Assembly: GCA_964448115.1 (NCBI GenBank) | Contig: CAYUVA010000007.1 | Location: forward strand, 44,424-108,423 | From: CAYUVA01 sp964448115 [NCBI: uncultured bacterium] | GTDB lineage: Bacteria > CAYUVA01 | Reading direction: 5' to 3' | Length of the DNA: 64,000 nt | Shown here: piece by piece, positions 1 to 8,089 of the stretch | How the letters are laid out: the number at the start of each line of letters is the position of its first letter | Numbering within the stretch: the first letter of the stretch is position 1 | Notes under the pieces: model-generated | Seen by the model: only the letters and a program-made list of their open reading frames with translations | Databases searched by the model: none | What the model was told of the DNA's origin: nothing | Made by a program: the position numbers and the translations under genes

Positions 1-825
1 CTCGCCATAGCCCTGCTCCACGCCAAAGTCCCTGAATCCATTATTGTTGGCATCGTTAAAAAGCCAGTCAACATCCGCAGTAAAGGTATTTATCGGGTTC
101 GGCTCATAGTTATTGGCATCAAGGATCTTGCTCTCCCGATAGGAAAGTATCTCGCCGCTGTCAAGCATGCCGTTACTATTCTTATCCACCCCGTCCATGC
201 CGGGATCGAATTGGTGGTTGCCGTTGACATCGAGCCAGTTAAGCTCAATATCCATGGGGAAGAAGAACGAGGGATGATAGACATCGATGCCCGTGTCAAA
301 GATGGCGACTCGCATTGAAGTGCCATCGACCGGATTACCACCAGGATCAGTAACCTCCTCCCAGACCTGGTCAGCCTGAAGCTCCGGGATGCTTTGGTTG
401 AGTGGCTGGTAGAATACCGGGGTCCAGGAGGTCTCGATGCGCTCTATTTCCTCAATGCCAGCTAGCGTTTCAAGAATATTCAATGGAGCCCTGGCGATCG
501 CGATATTTCCTGCCAGGTAGATTTTATCATCCGAGCGAGAGAACTTGATCCCGATATCCTCAAGTAGAGATTCTATCTGCGGGGTAGGGGGCTGCTTGAA
601 GCGGATGGTAACATCGATCTCATCGGTGGAGGGCAAAAAATCAGATCTCATACCCGCCTTGTGAAAGGCGAGTATCAACTGGAGGCTGGGACCGAATACA
701 TTGCTATCGGCTTGATGCTCAGTAGCCATTGTTGGGGGCATAACAACAAAGAGTATAATTATACAAAAAACGAAACCGGCACCTTTTTTCCATTTATGTC
801 TGTATTCTTTTCTACCAGATCTCAT
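1..825 (-). CDS. S8 (subtilisin-like) peptidase, N-terminal part, runs off window
   Basis: The frame is open from an ATG at 825 to the window edge (275 codons seen), with AGGAG seven bases upstream of the start. Residues about 14-36 form a signal peptide or membrane anchor. Residues around 50-120 resemble the inhibitor-type propeptide of secreted subtilases. The catalytic aspartate motif follows at residues 174-179 (AIFDTG), then an acidic Asp/Asn/Gly-rich stretch (for example DKNSNGMLDSGE) that looks like calcium-binding loops. The His and Ser motifs would lie outside the window. It starts 45 bases after mtnA on the same strand, so the two may be cotranscribed. Family assignment is firm from the Asp motif and context. 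The substrate is unknown; an exported or surface protease is the natural reading. Confidence 0.8.
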   Translation of the reverse strand, partial: MRSGRKEYRHKWKKGAGFVFCIIILFVVMPPTMATEHQADSNVFGPSLQLILAFHKAGMRSDFLPSTDEIDVTIRFKQPPTPQIESLLEDIGIKFSRSDDKIYLAGNIAIARAPLNILETLAGIEEIERIETSWTPVFYQPLNQSIPELQADQVWEEVTDPGGNPVDGTSMRVAIFDTGIDVYHPSFFFPMDIELNWLDVNGNHQFDPGMDGVDKNSNGMLDSGEILSYRESKILDANNYEPNPINTFTADVDWLFNDANNNGFRDFGVEQGYGE

Positions 826-870
826 GGTCAACTCCTGTATGAATTGCTGCTTATTATCTTAGCTCGAATC

Positions 871-1908
871 TTAATCAGTTTCAAAGGCTCCTGGGATAGT
901 CTCGCTGTACGGCGGATTCAAGACTCCCTTCTCGGTTACGATAGCGGTAACCAGGCTGTTTGGAGTTACATCAAAAGCTGGATTCAGCAGCTTAGCTCCT
1001 TCGGGCACAATTAACTTTCCATTAATATGAGATACCTCAAAGGTTGTCCTTTGTTCTATGGGTATATCAGCCCCGCTTGCTGTTTTTGTATCAATAGTTG
1101 AAAGAGGTGCCACCACATAGAACGGGATGCCAAAGTTCTTAGCAAGTATAGCCAGGCTCATGGTGCCGATCTTGTTTGCCACATCTCCGTTGGCGGCAAT
1201 GCGATCAGCACCGACTATGACAGCATCGACCTTTCCCTGCTTCATCATCCAGCCAGCCATGTTATCGCAGATAACGGTAACATCCACGCCATTCTCCATA
1301 AGCTCCCAGGCGGTGAGGCGCGCCCCCTGTAAGAATGGTCGAGTCTCATCAGCCAGCACCTTGATATCCTTGCCCATCTCTCTTGCTGCATAGATGACGC
1401 CAAGGGCAGTGCCATAGCCAGCAGTGGCCAAAGCGCCAGCATTGCAGTGGGTCAAAACGCAACCTGGTGATGGCAGCAGCTCAGCGCCGTGCATGCCCAT
1501 AGCTTTGTTCGTTTCTATATCATCGTTAAGCATTTTGATTGCGAGCGCTTCTATTGATTCCTTCAGCTCGGCGATACTTTTATCCTTATTATGCGCTACA
1601 TGGGATTGAATGGCTTCTATAGCCCATCGCAGATTGACCGCTGTAGGACGGACATTCAACTCATCGCAAACCTTATCGAGCTGTCTCTTGAAATCATCGT
1701 AATCATCCGCCTTGATCTGCCTTGCGCCCAAAGCGATCCCTAAAGCAGTGGCACAGCCGATAGCCGGCGCTCCGCGAATAACCATCTCCTTGATAGCCTC
1801 GGCAACCTGAAGATGGGTGGTATATTGGTTGTAGATCACCTGGTTGGGTAGCTTCCTTTGGTCTATCATTATCACCTTCGAGTCTCGATAGCTTATGGTC
1901 TCGAACAT
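871..1908 (-). CDS. mtnA: S-methyl-5-thioribose-1-phosphate isomerase
   Basis: A 345-residue protein of the aIF-2B-related MtnA family. It isomerises methylthioribose-1-phosphate to methylthioribulose-1-phosphate in the methionine salvage pathway. Seen in the sequence: RGAPAIG near residue 45, the cysteine-containing HCNAGALATAGYG segment, ETRPFLQGARLTAWEL, and VGADRIAANGDVANKIGT with the catalytic aspartate. The length is normal for the family. AAGGAGAG precedes the ATG by about five bases. No other salvage gene (mtnB, C, D, K or P) is in the window, so the rest of the pathway must be elsewhere or replaced. The leader was examined for a SAM-type riboswitch and none was recognised. Confidence 0.95.
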   Translation of the reverse strand: MFETISYRDSKVIMIDQRKLPNQVIYNQYTTHLQVAEAIKEMVIRGAPAIGCATALGIALGARQIKADDYDDFKRQLDKVCDELNVRPTAVNLRWAIEAIQSHVAHNKDKSIAELKESIEALAIKMLNDDIETNKAMGMHGAELLPSPGCVLTHCNAGALATAGYGTALGVIYAAREMGKDIKVLADETRPFLQGARLTAWELMENGVDVTVICDNMAGWMMKQGKVDAVIVGADRIAANGDVANKIGTMSLAILAKNFGIPFYVVAPLSTIDTKTASGADIPIEQRTTFEVSHINGKLIVPEGAKLLNPAFDVTPNSLVTAIVTEKGVLNPPYSETIPGAFETD

Positions 1909-2044
1909 AGAACTCTCCTTGTTAAAAGAGTGCGATTAGCATTTTAATCTCTCTTTTTTTCAATCGATGTTATCTATAAACAATTTAGCTGCGGGTGTCC
2001 ATATCAATCCTGCTTTAATAATGAAAAAGCCAGTGGTCTGCGCC

Positions 2045-2072
2045 TTGAATTAGCTAAATGAATATCTATACT
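2045..2072 (+). promoter_or_regulatory. Sigma-70-type promoter of coaD
   Basis: TTGAAT at 2045-2050 and TATACT at 2067-2072 are separated by 16 bases and lie 54 bases upstream of the chosen coaD start, in the mtnA/coaD divergent region. Four of six and five of six positions match the consensus. No operator is obvious. Confidence 0.5.
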
Positions 2073-2125
2073 AATCAGGAAAAATAAAAATATTGTCTTC
2101 CATAACAAAAAAAAGAAGGAATGAT

Positions 2126-2635
2126 ATGAACAAGAAGATTATAGCGGTTTATCCGGGCACATTCGATCCCATAACGAACGGACATCTGGATGTTATCCGA
2201 AGGGCTGTGAAGATCTGCGATACGCTCCATGTAGCCGTGGTGCAGGTCAGCTCTAAAAAGACACTGTTCAGCTCCGAGGAAAGGGCGCAGATCATCAAGG
2301 AAACCCTCAAGCAGAGCGATATTGACCAAGTCAAGGTTGAGACATTCTCCGGGCTGCTGGTAGATTATGCCAAGAAAGTCGGCGCCAGCTTTATTGTGCG
2401 GGGGATCAGGGCATTCTCCGACTTCGAATACGAGTTCCAGATGGCGCTGATGAACAGGAAACTCAACCCGAATATAGAGATCCTGTTCATGATGCCCAGC
2501 GAACACCTCTCCTATGTCTCAGCCAAGCTGGTAAAAGAGGTGGCGTTTCATGGCGGTAATGTCGCTGACCTGGTGCCAGAAACGGTGCTTAGACGCATCA
2601 AGGAGATTTATGCTAGCGGGGAGCTGAAGCCATAG
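2126..2635 (+). CDS. coaD: Phosphopantetheine adenylyltransferase
   Basis: CoaD (PPAT) transfers AMP from ATP to 4'-phosphopantetheine in coenzyme A synthesis. The 169-residue protein has the nucleotidyltransferase signature YPGTFDPITNGH at its N-terminus, RGIRAFSDFEYEFQMA in the middle, and the ISSTK-like position as YVSAKLVKE. The length is normal once the start at 2126 is used. That ATG follows AGAAGGA by five bases. An in-frame upstream start at 2093 would add eleven residues not seen in the family and has no ribosome binding site. It stands alone, divergent from mtnA, and converges on the type II secretion genes. Confidence 0.95.
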   Translation: MNKKIIAVYPGTFDPITNGHLDVIRRAVKICDTLHVAVVQVSSKKTLFSSEERAQIIKETLKQSDIDQVKVETFSGLLVDYAKKVGASFIVRGIRAFSDFEYEFQMALMNRKLNPNIEILFMMPSEHLSYVSAKLVKEVAFHGGNVADLVPETVLRRIKEIYASGELKP

Positions 2636-2642
2636 GATTGTT

Positions 2643-2660
2643 AGGGTAGATTCCCTTTTT
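2643..2660 (+). terminator. Weak terminator-like hairpin after coaD
   Basis: AGGG and CCCT arms (2643-2646 and 2653-2656) with a six-base loop are followed by a short T run, with a second T run at 2665-2670. The stem has only four base pairs, so this is a weak candidate between the convergent coaD and gspF genes. Confidence 0.3.
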
Positions 2661-2672
2661 AATCCTTTTTTA

Positions 2673-2690
2673 CTTTGTGCCTTGGTGGTT
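2673..2690 (-). repeat. Dispersed intergenic CCA(C)AAGGCACAAAG element, copy 1
   Basis: Read on the minus strand this is AACCACCAAGGCACAAAG. It matches two other intergenic stretches in the window (13795-13810 and 55663-55688). All three lie outside genes. Confidence 0.5.
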
Positions 2691-2703
2691 CTATAACCCT
2701 TAC

Positions 2704-3918
2704 TTAAAACGGTAGTACCCTGGTCAGGTAGAAGTAGGGCAGGAACATCGATAGAGCGATGAAGGCGACTATCAAGCCGACCGCAACCGTAATGAACGGC
2801 TCAATCAACGTTGCCACAGTATTAACCAGGTTGTCTATCTCCTTCTGATAGCTCTCGGTGATGCGTCTGAATACGGAGAGCATGTTGCCGGTCTCCTCGC
2901 CGACCGAGATGATATCTACCACCATGTCAGGGAAGATATACTCGTTTCTGAGCTGTTCTGCCAGTGTGCGCCCATCCTCCAGGGTCCTGATACCCCTCTC
3001 CAGAGCCTCCTGTAGCACGACATTGTTCGCTGCATCCTTGGCTATGCGCAGGCTGGTGATAAAGGGCACCTTTGCTGTGAGCATGGTCTGCATTAGTTGA
3101 GCGAATCGATAGATGGCAAGGTCGCGCGAGATCCTCCCTATGATTGGCAGATGTATCCCGATTCTCTGTGCCAGTGAGCGACCGGCACGAGCATGGAAAA
3201 ACCATCGCACTACGAAAATCAGGATGATTATGATTATGAACATGAGAATCGAATGCCCGGCAAAGAAGTCTCCGAAACCGAGGGTCAACCGGGTGGGCCA
3301 GGGGAGGTCAGCCTGAACCGTATCGTAAACCTGTCCGAAGGTGGGGACCACGAAGATCATCAAGAAGAAAAAGGCGATGATTGCAGCGGTCAAAGTGAGG
3401 AGTGGATACATCATTGCACTGGAGATCTTCCCCCGTATCGATTCGTCGTTCTCGATGTAATCGCCGAGGATCTGGAAGGAATCCTTGAGGACGCCACCCG
3501 CCTCTGCTGCCTTTATGGTGTTGACATAAAACTCATCGAATACCCGATGATGCCGAGCCATGGCGCTTGAGATAGATGTTCCGCGCTTTACCAGGTCGGA
3601 GATATCTGCGATGGTCTTTTGCAGGTTAGGGTTTGTTATTCGATAAGCCATGATCTCCAATGCCTTTGCAGGCGCTACACCGACCGATAGCAATAGAGAC
3701 ATCTGGTGTGAGAACATGGCTAGCTCCTTGCGGCTCGCTCCGCCGAAGATATCTCGCCGCCAAAGCCACCGAAGACCGCGCCTGGGCTGAACTTTTGTTT
3801 TATGAAGGGAGTTCTCTATCTCCATGCCCAGTACCTGGGATTGTCCCAGCTTTTCCTTCAGGGCTTTCTGTACATCCTTTTTAGCCTCGTCCTTGGGACC
3901 TTCTTGCTTTTTACCCAT
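2704..3918 (-). CDS. gspF: Type II secretion system inner-membrane platform protein GspF/PilC
   Basis: A 404-residue polytopic protein of the T2SSF family. It forms the inner-membrane platform that couples the GspE ATPase to pseudopilus assembly. After a charged N-terminal region it has two T2SSF repeats (FSHQMSLLLSVGVAPAKALE early and FAQLMQTMLTAKVPFITSL late). Hydrophobic helices lie at about residues 186-212, 236-258 and 372-398. Glycine/alanine patterns such as GGVLKDSFQILGDY are typical of the family. It is the last gene of the leftward gspI-J-K-E-F run, eight bases after gspE. GspF and the type IV pilus protein PilC are hard to separate by sequence. The neighbouring gspI, J and K homologues favour type II secretion. 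Confidence 0.9.
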   Translation of the reverse strand: MGKKQEGPKDEAKKDVQKALKEKLGQSQVLGMEIENSLHKTKVQPRRGLRWLWRRDIFGGASRKELAMFSHQMSLLLSVGVAPAKALEIMAYRITNPNLQKTIADISDLVKRGTSISSAMARHHRVFDEFYVNTIKAAEAGGVLKDSFQILGDYIENDESIRGKISSAMMYPLLTLTAAIIAFFFLMIFVVPTFGQVYDTVQADLPWPTRLTLGFGDFFAGHSILMFIIIIILIFVVRWFFHARAGRSLAQRIGIHLPIIGRISRDLAIYRFAQLMQTMLTAKVPFITSLRIAKDAANNVVLQEALERGIRTLEDGRTLAEQLRNEYIFPDMVVDIISVGEETGNMLSVFRRITESYQKEIDNLVNTVATLIEPFITVAVGLIVAFIALSMFLPYFYLTRVLPF

Positions 3919-3926
3919 AGTGCCTC

Positions 3927-6101
3927 CTATAGGATTATCTCCTTGAGTACTTCCTCTGGAGTTGTTATATGTTCAATGATTTTCCTAAGACCGTCATCTT
4001 TAAGGGTTATCATTCCGCCATCGATAGCGGCTTTATTGAACTCTTCCTCGCTGGCGTTAGCAAGGATGAGTTTTCTGAATTCTTCGTTTATGACCAGGAT
4101 CTCGAAGAGCCCGGTCCTTCCCTGGAAGCCCGTGTAAAAACAGGCTGAGCAACCAGCTCCTCTTGCCAGCTCCAAATCGCTTTTTTCATCCAGCCCGAGA
4201 CCCTTTAATAGTGCAGGCTCCGGCTTGTATGTCTCCTTGCAGTTAGGGCAGATCCTGCGCACCAGGCGCTGAGCGACCACACCGATAACCGAGTTGGCGA
4301 TGAGATACCTCTCGATCTTGAGGTTTGATAACATCGTGATAGCGCCAATAGCGTTGCTGGTATGGAGTGTGGAGAATACGAGCTGCCCGGTCAATGCAGC
4401 CCAGACGCCAACCATGGCAGTTTCCGGAGTTCGTATCTCACCGATCATGATTACATCCGCATCCTGGCGCAAGATCGCCTTCAAGCCCTGCGGAAAGTCC
4501 AGATCGATCTCAGGATTGACCTGCACCTGGGTAATGCCCGGAATCCTGTACTCGACCGGATCCTCGATGGTTACAATGTTTGTATGAAGAATATCAAGCT
4601 CATTCAGGCAGGCGTAAAGGGTGGTGGTCTTTCCGCTGCCGATAGGTCCGGTTACCAGTATCATGCCATTAGGTTTGGATATGAGACCCATGAGCGTATG
4701 GTATGAGTCCTTGCTCAGTCCGAGCTGCTTGATGCCAGTGAGGACCCCACCTTCTTTGAGGATGCGAAGAACCAGCTTCTCGCCCATGTAGGTGGGGAGT
4801 GTTGCTACCCTAAGATTGAACTTGTCCTCGCCGACATCAAGGCTCAGGTGTCCATCCTGGGGGCGTCTTTTCTCGGTGATATTGAGGTCAGCCAGGACCT
4901 TGATGCGGGAGAGTACCGCAGAGGTCTGATAATCGGGAACCTCCATTGCGTCATAGAGCACCCCATCGATTCGATACCTGATTCGCAGCCCTTTTTCCTG
5001 TGGCTCGAAGTGGATATCGGTGGCACGAGCGTTGATGCCTCCCTCTATAATGCTAACCACGAGGTTGACCGCCGATGTCTCTATAGCGGTAACCGGCTGG
5101 TATCCAACCTTAGGTTCTTGTGGCTCTTCGGTGGATTCCACTGCTTGTTCGATGCCCTCGTAAGCAACCTGTTCTTGAGGTATCGCTTTTTTCATCATCT
5201 CCTCGGAGAAGAAGTGCTCGATGGTAGCTTCGATATACTCGTCGTTTGCAAGGCATGGCTTGATCTCAGCGCCGGTCGAAAAAGCTATATCGTTTATAAC
5301 TTTGTCCTTGAAGGGATCTGCCATGGCGAGCTTTATAATGCCGGCGTTCTTGGAGATGGGTATGACCTTATGTTCCCTGGCTATTGTTTCTGGAATACTA
5401 TAAACGGCTGCTGGGTCCAGATCTTCGATAACGATGCTGACAAAGGGGATGTTCATATATTTCTCCATCATTGAGGGTATCTCATCCGGATTGATTATCC
5501 CCTTGTCGATCAGGTACTTGATCCTGGTTCCTTTTTTACCTTTGGCGAATTTCTCAGCAGCGGTTCTTTGTCGTTTGGTGATCACCTTGGTCTGCAATAG
5601 GATATCAGCAAAGGCACTGTCCTGCTCCTCGGATGCCCTTGTTTGAAGTGAATATCGATAAAGCTCGGCGATCTTGGAAGGAGGAACATACTTCAGGTTT
5701 ATAAGTGTACGCCATAGCGGATGGCCGGTACGCTTGGACTCGTCCATAGCATAATGAAGTTGATACTCGCTGATGAAGCCCTTTTCAACTAGAAGCTCGC
5801 CGAATTCCTTGTCAGACTGCTCACCCTTTTGCAGGGCGACCTTAATCTCTTCATCGCTGAGCAGCCCGATCTCCTGGAGCAACTCATTCAGCTCTCGCCG
5901 TTTGGTTCCCGCAAAGGGTATAGGCACCTCGTAGGACATAAGCTCTTTTAGCGCATCAATGCTAACATCCTTCTTGAGGATCTGCATCAAGGATTTGGGT
6001 CGTTTTTCGATCTCGGTCAGCGCTTTTTCCAGGGTCTCTTTTGATATGAAGCCGAGATCCTTGAGCAGCTCCATCAGCCTTGTCTCTTTAGTCTGTGTCA
6101 T
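3927..6101 (-). CDS. gspE: Type II secretion/pilus assembly ATPase GspE/PilB with expanded N-terminal repeats
   Basis: Hexameric secretion ATPase that powers pseudopilus extension at the inner membrane. Visible motifs: Walker A GPIGSGKTT (485-493), Walker B DVIMIGEIR (549-557), the His box FSTLHT (576-581), and a zinc-binding tetracysteine at C618, C621, C651 and C654. A canonical GspE N-domain is seen at about 212-290. The protein is 724 residues, longer than the usual 550-600. The excess is N-terminal: roughly five copies of a short helical unit of the form LxxLLxxxGxIxxxxLxxA begin near residues 9, 71, 100, 165 and 193. It lies 14 bases after gspK and eight before gspF. PilB is the alternative name; the pseudopilin genes upstream favour GspE. 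Confidence 0.9.
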   Translation of the reverse strand: MTQTKETRLMELLKDLGFISKETLEKALTEIEKRPKSLMQILKKDVSIDALKELMSYEVPIPFAGTKRRELNELLQEIGLLSDEEIKVALQKGEQSDKEFGELLVEKGFISEYQLHYAMDESKRTGHPLWRTLINLKYVPPSKIAELYRYSLQTRASEEQDSAFADILLQTKVITKRQRTAAEKFAKGKKGTRIKYLIDKGIINPDEIPSMMEKYMNIPFVSIVIEDLDPAAVYSIPETIAREHKVIPISKNAGIIKLAMADPFKDKVINDIAFSTGAEIKPCLANDEYIEATIEHFFSEEMMKKAIPQEQVAYEGIEQAVESTEEPQEPKVGYQPVTAIETSAVNLVVSIIEGGINARATDIHFEPQEKGLRIRYRIDGVLYDAMEVPDYQTSAVLSRIKVLADLNITEKRRPQDGHLSLDVGEDKFNLRVATLPTYMGEKLVLRILKEGGVLTGIKQLGLSKDSYHTLMGLISKPNGMILVTGPIGSGKTTTLYACLNELDILHTNIVTIEDPVEYRIPGITQVQVNPEIDLDFPQGLKAILRQDADVIMIGEIRTPETAMVGVWAALTGQLVFSTLHTSNAIGAITMLSNLKIERYLIANSVIGVVAQRLVRRICPNCKETYKPEPALLKGLGLDEKSDLELARGAGCSACFYTGFQGRTGLFEILVINEEFRKLILANASEEEFNKAAIDGGMITLKDDGLRKIIEHITTPEEVLKEIIL

Positions 6102-6115
6102 TTTATATAATCGTA

Positions 6116-7030
6116 TTAAAAGTAATGCATGTAACTTGCCAGGGGTGCCTCATCGTAGCCGTAAAACACCTTGCTCCATGGGGAGATGGAGACATCATAG
6201 ACCACCACCACTCTCTCTTTGGATGCGCTTTTGCTGGTTGGATAAGACCCTTCAGCGACTATCTTGTAGTAGGCTGAGTTGAACTTTAACAAGGATAGCT
6301 GCTGATCGTTGAGCGTGAAGTCGAAGTTGCCTGGCTGGTTGAGAAGTTTCAGATCACCGATGTAAACATCATCAGAAGTGAACGGCTTTCTGTCTGCGCC
6401 GTTGCGATAAGCCACTATCTGTGCGGACTGCGAGGGGAGGATCTTCAAGGTGGCGGTTATCACCTCGGCAGGGGCAGCATTGATATCGATGGCTGCATCG
6501 CCCCAGACCGTTATCCACTTCATGACATAGGCGGGGAGTTTGCCCTTGGTAACCTGTTGCTGCAAGTATGACTCTACTGCGCGCGGGGAAATACTTTGAC
6601 GATCAGCAATAATGGTGTTGATGATATGCTCGGAGAGTCCGGGGATGCGCATCATGGAATCCTTGTCCGCATACATGATGTTCAGCTTGGCATCCTCGTT
6701 GGTGATGCCCAAGCCTAACTCCTCGATCCCATCGGCGATGACCTTGAACTTAACAAAGTCGTCCTCTATATCTCCCGCAAGCTTGGGGCTGGTGATCAAA
6801 ACTCGATGCGTATTGTCGGCTGCCAGCATATCCTTGAGCGTTTCCACGGCGGTCTGGCAGCCAGCATAAGCAGCATAGCGGCATTTTATCTCATCGCCGC
6901 TGGCAGCAACTCGATTCCCCCAGCGCAAGGAGTCGATCTGCAGCACTCCGGCGATACCGAACAGGGCGATGAGCAAAAATATGGCCAATATTATTGTTGA
7001 TCCATGGTTATTTCTTATTGTATTCATCAT
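6116..7030 (-). CDS. gspK: Type II secretion minor pseudopilin GspK-like protein
   Basis: A 304-residue protein with a short basic N-terminus and a hydrophobic helix at about residues 12-32, then a long periplasmic domain. As in known GspK proteins, the glutamate at position 5 of the mature pseudopilin is absent. The body contains helix-hairpin-helix-like segments (AKLNIMYADKDSMMRIPGL and DINAAPAEVITATLKIL) typical of GspK. GspK caps the pseudopilus tip with GspI and GspJ. The start overlaps the gspJ stop by one base, suggesting translational coupling. The sequence is divergent, so identification rests on this pattern plus gene order. Confidence 0.8.
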   Translation of the reverse strand: MMNTIRNNHGSTIILAIFLLIALFGIAGVLQIDSLRWGNRVAASGDEIKCRYAAYAGCQTAVETLKDMLAADNTHRVLITSPKLAGDIEDDFVKFKVIADGIEELGLGITNEDAKLNIMYADKDSMMRIPGLSEHIINTIIADRQSISPRAVESYLQQQVTKGKLPAYVMKWITVWGDAAIDINAAPAEVITATLKILPSQSAQIVAYRNGADRKPFTSDDVYIGDLKLLNQPGNFDFTLNDQQLSLLKFNSAYYKIVAEGSYPTSKSASKERVVVVYDVSISPWSKVFYGYDEAPLASYMHYF

Positions 7031-7626
7031 TATTTTGTCAGGTCTATAAAAAGTTCAACCGGTAGGGTAGCATTACCCCATCTATCTAGGATCACATCCA
7101 TGCTGAGCGTGATCTGATCCATCGGTTCGCCCACACCTGGCTTGATCTCCAGGTTTTTAGCCCCGTTTTCGAGCATGGCTATAGGCTTGGATAGCTTACG
7201 ATTTTCCTTATCGTACAAGAACCTATAGATATCGGTCTTTTCGACTTTACCTTTTCCATCTCCTTTGGTGAAAAGATAGACCACCTCCCAGTTCAAAGGG
7301 GGTGATGGTACAGCAGAAGCCGGGATATAGCTCACCTGTGGCACCTGAGCGCGGATGGTAGTCCCCTTGTGCTCCTTGCCCTGGAAGCTCAGCTTCTCGG
7401 CCTCTACTTTAATGCTGCCAAGCGACATCTCCATATCGTCCTTGAAGAGCTTGACAAACCGGGCGGTCGCCTCCCGGGCAGCGGTCGCCTTCTTATGCCG
7501 GTTATAAAGCCCGTTTGTCCTTATGTAAAAGCCAAACGCGGTCAACAAAAACAGCGACAGAATGGAGATGGCTATTAGTATTTCGAGCAGCGTGAAACCT
7601 TTATTATGGGGTACTCTTCTTCTCAT
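7030..7626 (-). CDS. gspJ: Prepilin-type protein, GspJ-like minor pseudopilin
   Basis: A 198-residue protein with a type III signal sequence. The prepilin peptidase site is K-G^FTLLE (glycine 10, phenylalanine 11, glutamate 15), followed by a hydrophobic helix to about residue 30. The remainder is a beta-rich periplasmic domain. Position between gspI and gspK and its size indicate GspJ, a minor pseudopilin of the tip complex. It begins three bases after gspI ends. The prepilin peptidase (GspO) that would process it is not in the window. Confidence 0.8.
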   Translation of the reverse strand: MRRRVPHNKGFTLLEILIAISILSLFLLTAFGFYIRTNGLYNRHKKATAAREATARFVKLFKDDMEMSLGSIKVEAEKLSFQGKEHKGTTIRAQVPQVSYIPASAVPSPPLNWEVVYLFTKGDGKGKVEKTDIYRFLYDKENRKLSKPIAMLENGAKNLEIKPGVGEPMDQITLSMDVILDRWGNATLPVELFIDLTK

Positions 7627-7629
7627 CGG

Positions 7630-8031
7630 TTACCTTCCCAGTGAATATCTCGATACGAGGTTATAAAACTCCTTGCCATCGTTTCGCTTTATGGTTATTG
7701 AGATCTGGTAAAGATCATCCTTCACCTTATCGATCTTCCTTTCCCAGATAAACTCGGTAAAACGCTTATCATCGCGCCAGTTGAAATCGCCTCTTTGCTT
7801 TATGGGCAGAGTTTGATCACTGACGATATCGCCAAGATTCCTAAAGGTCATCTCCATGGCGTTCTGGGCGAGCATTATCGCCTGTAATTTAAGCTGGGAG
7901 TGGCTGGAGATATTCATCGCAGACACGATCATGGTCGCAAGCGCGGAGATCCCCACTCCCATGATCACCACTGCAACAAGGATCTCTACCAACGAGAAAC
8001 CTTCTTCGTTATTAATGAGTAATGCTTTCAT
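7630..8031 (-). CDS. gspI: Prepilin-type protein, GspI-like minor pseudopilin
   Basis: A 133-residue prepilin-like protein. The cleavage motif E-G^FSLVE is at residues 10-16, followed by a hydrophobic helix (ILVAVVIMGVGISALATMI). The segment around residues 40-60 (KLQAIMLAQNAMEM) matches the family pattern in which GspI helices are followed by an A-x-x-x-A/M-E-M motif. It is the first pseudopilin gene of the run. The major pseudopilin GspG, GspH and the secretin GspD are not in this cluster. Confidence 0.8.
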   Translation of the reverse strand: MKALLINNEEGFSLVEILVAVVIMGVGISALATMIVSAMNISSHSQLKLQAIMLAQNAMEMTFRNLGDIVSDQTLPIKQRGDFNWRDDKRFTEFIWERKIDKVKDDLYQISITIKRNDGKEFYNLVSRYSLGR

Positions 8032-8089
8032 GGCATCGCTTCTATTTTTAAGGTTGCTATTATCCTACTCAAGCTGAGTCAACTATTTA

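Noticed and set aside
90-341. Minus-strand frame of 83 codons
   Set aside because: It lies out of frame inside the S8 peptidase gene, whose reading frame carries the DTG motif and signal peptide.
1909-2044. SAM-responsive riboswitch upstream of mtnA
   Set aside because: The leader is short and A/T-rich and shows none of the conserved paired elements I would expect.
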